Below are positions 61,501 through 64,000 of a DNA stretch of 64,000 nt, piece after piece. The notes beneath the pieces are model-generated. The model ran no database searches, was not told the origin of the DNA, and saw only the letters and a program-made list of their open reading frames with translations. Position 1 is the stretch's first letter. Each line of letters opens with the position of its first letter. Source of the stretch: Gyrodactylus bullatarudis (Eukaryota > Platyhelminthes > Monogenea > Gyrodactylidea > Gyrodactylidae); the NCBI GenBank assembly GCA_012064415.1, contig SSNU01000247.1, positions 483,202 through 547,201 of the forward strand, in the 5' to 3' direction. A program made the position numbers and the translations under genes.

Positions 61501-64000
61501 TTTAGTAGTATTAATTTTGTCTCTCAACTTCTGGACTATGAATTTCAGTTTAGAGCCTCGATTCAGAGTCAGCATCAAATTGCATCCTCTGATCCCAACA
61601 CCATCCGTATTATAAATTAGCCAGCTTTTCCTCTGTCTATGCTGAAATGTAGTTTTATCTGATCAACTCTAGATTTCATTGAAAAAATTGTATTTTCTCC
61701 CAAGAATGATTCATCCCTACTTATTATGTATTGAATGATCTACAAGGGTAGTTCTGTTTGTATCCATCAGAATCAATCCATCCTATATAGGGCGTGATCA
61801 TTACTCCTCTATGCATTTATCCTACAGAGAGAAAGAGAGTACTTTAAAGTCTAAATTTGGATCACCTTCTTCCCTCTCTTGCGTATGCAATGTGTGTTTT
61901 GAGGAAGGAAACAAATTCATTGGGAAGTAAGGGAGACTTAGAAACTCAAAAAGGAATTCCATTCCATCTCAATCGTATCTCTGTGTTGTTCAATTCGTGT
62001 AACCCATAAATAAATATAAATAAATCTATATGTCTTTGAGTATAAAAATACACGAGGCTTAGATTAGCAGAGAAAAAGGGTGTGTTTGCAGAGAAAAAGC
62101 TTTCCCCCTAAATAATTCATTTGCAAGGTATCGGATTCTCTTGAGAAACCCTCAATTTTTTTGTTTTTCGGTCAAAAGGAATTGTTCCAAACTGTGACAT
62201 AAAAAATGTTGCCCAACAATATTTCTTGAAAAAGTTCAAATGAACAACTATGAAAAAAAAGAGTAATGGACAGTACTCCCTCTGAGATCGAGTCAAGGTA
62301 AGGATACTACACCAAGGGTGGGTTGAATGATTAGTATGTTTCTTAAGCCAGTAATAATACGTACGTATAGTTTAATAAAATTATTATTTTTATGTGAATA
62401 TTTTTCACACAGCTCGAATTAGTGGCATTGCTTATGTGTGTAGTTGTACTCTTCACTTAAACTAATTGCATAAGCAATTTGTATTCTTGGATAATTTAAA
62501 ATTGAACAAGACAATTTCGATTAATTCTCTCTTTCTCTCTGAGCATATATAGGCATGTAAATGTTACCCTGCTTACATTTCTATCGATCTTTATTGATTA
62601 TTTAGATAATTTCAAATAGTCTTTTACCATTTCTACTACACAAGACTATTTAGCCTAAATTTCAGAGACTGGTTCTAATAGATCTTGAAGAGGATATAAG
62701 AAGTAAAGTCAGTTGGCATGAAGATGGCAATTCACCTTTTTTACCAGAAGAAACCAATATTTCTCTCTGGAGAGACAGGAAAAAATCTTGAGTTTCAAAA
62801 TGCGACCGATTTTCACTTTATTAACTTTCGAATTCAAAATTTTTATCGATTTCAAAGCAACTCGATACTGATATTTCGGATCAAGATTAGACCATGAAAA
62901 AAGTTAAACTACCAAATTTTGAATTATTTTCCTTCGTGATAATCAAAAAATTCAAATGGTTCGATTTCCCGCGATTTCTTTGATCAAATTCGGAATTTAA
63001 TCGCGTCAATTTTTTGAAATAAAAAAAACTTTGAGCTGAAAACATTAAAAAAGTGGAAACGGGTCGCATTTCGAAATTCAAAAATGGTCCAATTTCTCTT
63101 TTAGATGAGTGATTAGAATCTTCAATGCCAGACATTTTTTGTGAAGTAAATTGTTAAAATCACACTCACCCCTAGATTGCTAGCCTCTGTATCTATAGTA
63201 ATTTCTTTGAGCATTTTGTTTATCCAATCTTTGAACGTGCTTAGTCGCTCAGCGTAATTTTGGTCCTTTCCACCCTGGCATAAACGCTGACAGCGTATCT
63301 CCAAACACTCGCCCAGCTGTGTCCATGTTGCCATAAGTTCATCATGGCAACCTAAAACCCAATTGGAGTATTCTTTCCTTGTCTCTGCATTGACATCAAG
63401 TAACGATTCAAGTGTACTGCTCAACCTTTGATTCAAATCTGTAATTCGACTTTCAAGAGCTGTTATATCCCTGCGAATATTGCGTAGTTTTCTTTGCAAC
63501 ATTGTCGTACCAGAATAGGTAACAATATCAATTTTGTCAGTTTCTCTGAGCAGGCTGACTTTTTCCAATGTCCAACTATTCGTCCTCATCAAGTCGACGC
63601 CCATGGTAATTAGTTGACTCTGACGTTTAACGTGATATCGATCATTCTCTATTGTGTCGGCGAGTTCATTCCATTCATCATTGAGCTTATTCAAGAAGGG
63701 ATAGATCTCCTTAACGTTGTCAATATCTTGAGGACTCGAGGTTTCTTCAATTCTCTGTACAGTCTCATTCATACTCCCAACCTACAATTTGCAATTGAAC
63801 AATTTATTGAAATTATTTAATAGTCTAAAGATTATAAATGTTTAACAACAGAATCAGATGCACATATTCTACAAGTTTACTTATTCTTTTTCTACAACTC
63901 ACATTTTGTGCAACCTTCTTGAGGGTTTTTTCCATCTCTTCAACTCGAACTTCATTAAAAGTCAACATTTCCATAATGCCATCAAAATCTTCAGGATACG
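48836..64000 (-). CDS. Beta-spectrin family protein, 3' part
   Basis: Nineteen exons in frame: 63903->64000, 63170-63781, 60742-61050, 60324-60505, 58737-58827, 58251-58388, 57086-57224, 56215-56429, 55115-55337, 54755-54903, 54037-54279, 53187-53465, 52602-52913, 52047-52265, 51798-51985, 50585-51032, 49813-50255, 49655-49756 and 48836-49529. They give about 1,690 residues. About 1,290 residues are helical spectrin repeats (roughly 12), followed by a low-complexity linker and a PH domain. Beta-spectrins pair with alpha-spectrin and cross-link actin under the membrane. The clearest repeat signature is KPRDVSGVACLINDH (exon 51798-51985 into 50585-51032). Many other repeats are poorly conserved, so this may be the heavy beta-spectrin (karst type) or a fast-evolving ordinary beta chain. 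The actin-binding CH domains lie beyond the right edge. Donors at 51797 and 57085 are the less common GTTTGT. Confidence 0.88.
49655..50255 (-). CDS. Spectrin C-terminal linker exons
   Basis: Exons 49813-50255 and 49655-49756. After the last repeat (IEVRSMEWKNTELIQRE) the sequence becomes Ser/Thr/Pro/Gln-rich and then basic (RKPRAKRRSKVS), with many potential phosphorylation sites. This matches the unstructured region between repeats and PH domain in beta-spectrins. Confidence 0.8.
50585..63903 (-). CDS. Spectrin repeat block
   Basis: Exons from 63903 down to 50585 encode amphipathic helices with repeat-start tryptophans (DEWNEL, ESWQSL, AAWKSL, EEWKIF, DYWKDQ, NVWKDF, RWDRLQ). The last full repeat (exon 50585-51032) has the typical ERWDRLQILYDIRLF and DEADAWLNSVE blocks. 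Most introns are phase 0, with spans from under 200 bp to 2.1 kb. Confidence 0.85.
57511..57918. repeat. Direct repeats in a spectrin intron
   Basis: Blocks 57511-57582 and 57857-57918 share TTGTTAAAACCATCC, then GGAAAAAT, then TTTTTGAATTTTAGAAAAT, about 345 bp apart in the intron 57225-58250. Confidence 0.7.
62710..63110. repeat. Dispersed repeat copy C
   Basis: Opens with GGCATGAAGATGGCAATTCA and follows the same block order as the copies at about 21440 and 39920. It lies in the spectrin intron 61051-63169. The 3' part contains an inverted echo of its start (GGTCGCATTTCGAAATTC against GAGTTTCAAAATGCGACC), so this copy is partly self-complementary. Confidence 0.55.

Noticed and set aside
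1..64000. CRISPR arrays, operons, bacterial promoters, tRNA or rRNA genes
   Set aside because: None seen. The introns, base composition and gene families are eukaryotic; no cloverleaf or rRNA core was recognised by eye.

Overview
This is AT-rich (roughly 70% A+T by eye) animal nuclear DNA with split genes, GT-AG introns, a mariner transposon and many short repeats. The gene content (UNC5-type netrin receptor, beta-spectrin, KLF-type zinc finger protein, irritans-like mariner) fits an arthropod. The base composition would suit a copepod such as a sea louse, but that species guess is inference. Every multi-exon model below was built by hand from splice sites, and reading phase is preserved at every junction given.

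Layout. 1-2210: no supported gene. 2211-4173 (+): an unrecognised small single-pass membrane protein with two alternative 3' ends. 4174-10900: non-coding apart from weak exon-like islands, with a 240-bp-arm near-perfect palindrome and a third copy of its unit. 10929-12161 (+): an intronless three-finger KLF/Sp gene with a TATA box and two CCAAT boxes. 12162-27580: long stretch with no confident gene, holding a TTAA-flanked MITE, a 60-bp inverted repeat and some low-confidence ORFs. 27941-41734 (-): the 5' part of an UNC5 netrin receptor gene (signal peptide, two Ig domains, one TSP1 domain, TM, cytoplasmic juxtamembrane region); its ZU5/UPA/death-domain exons were not found. A decayed mariner and several MITE copies lie in its introns. 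41735-48835: intergenic DNA with another TTAA MITE and a foldback element. 48836-64000 (-): the 3' portion of a divergent beta-spectrin gene, 19 exons in view, about 1,690 residues of spectrin repeats followed by a linker and a PH domain. Its N-terminal calponin-homology domains lie beyond the right edge.

UNC5 receptors transduce netrin guidance signals and beta-spectrins build the membrane skeleton, so both are plausible in neurons or epithelia. Nothing in the sequence shows that these neighbours work together. The most unusual things are the near-identical long palindrome, the family of TTAA-flanked MITEs, the alternative C-termini of the first gene and the missing signalling half of UNC5.
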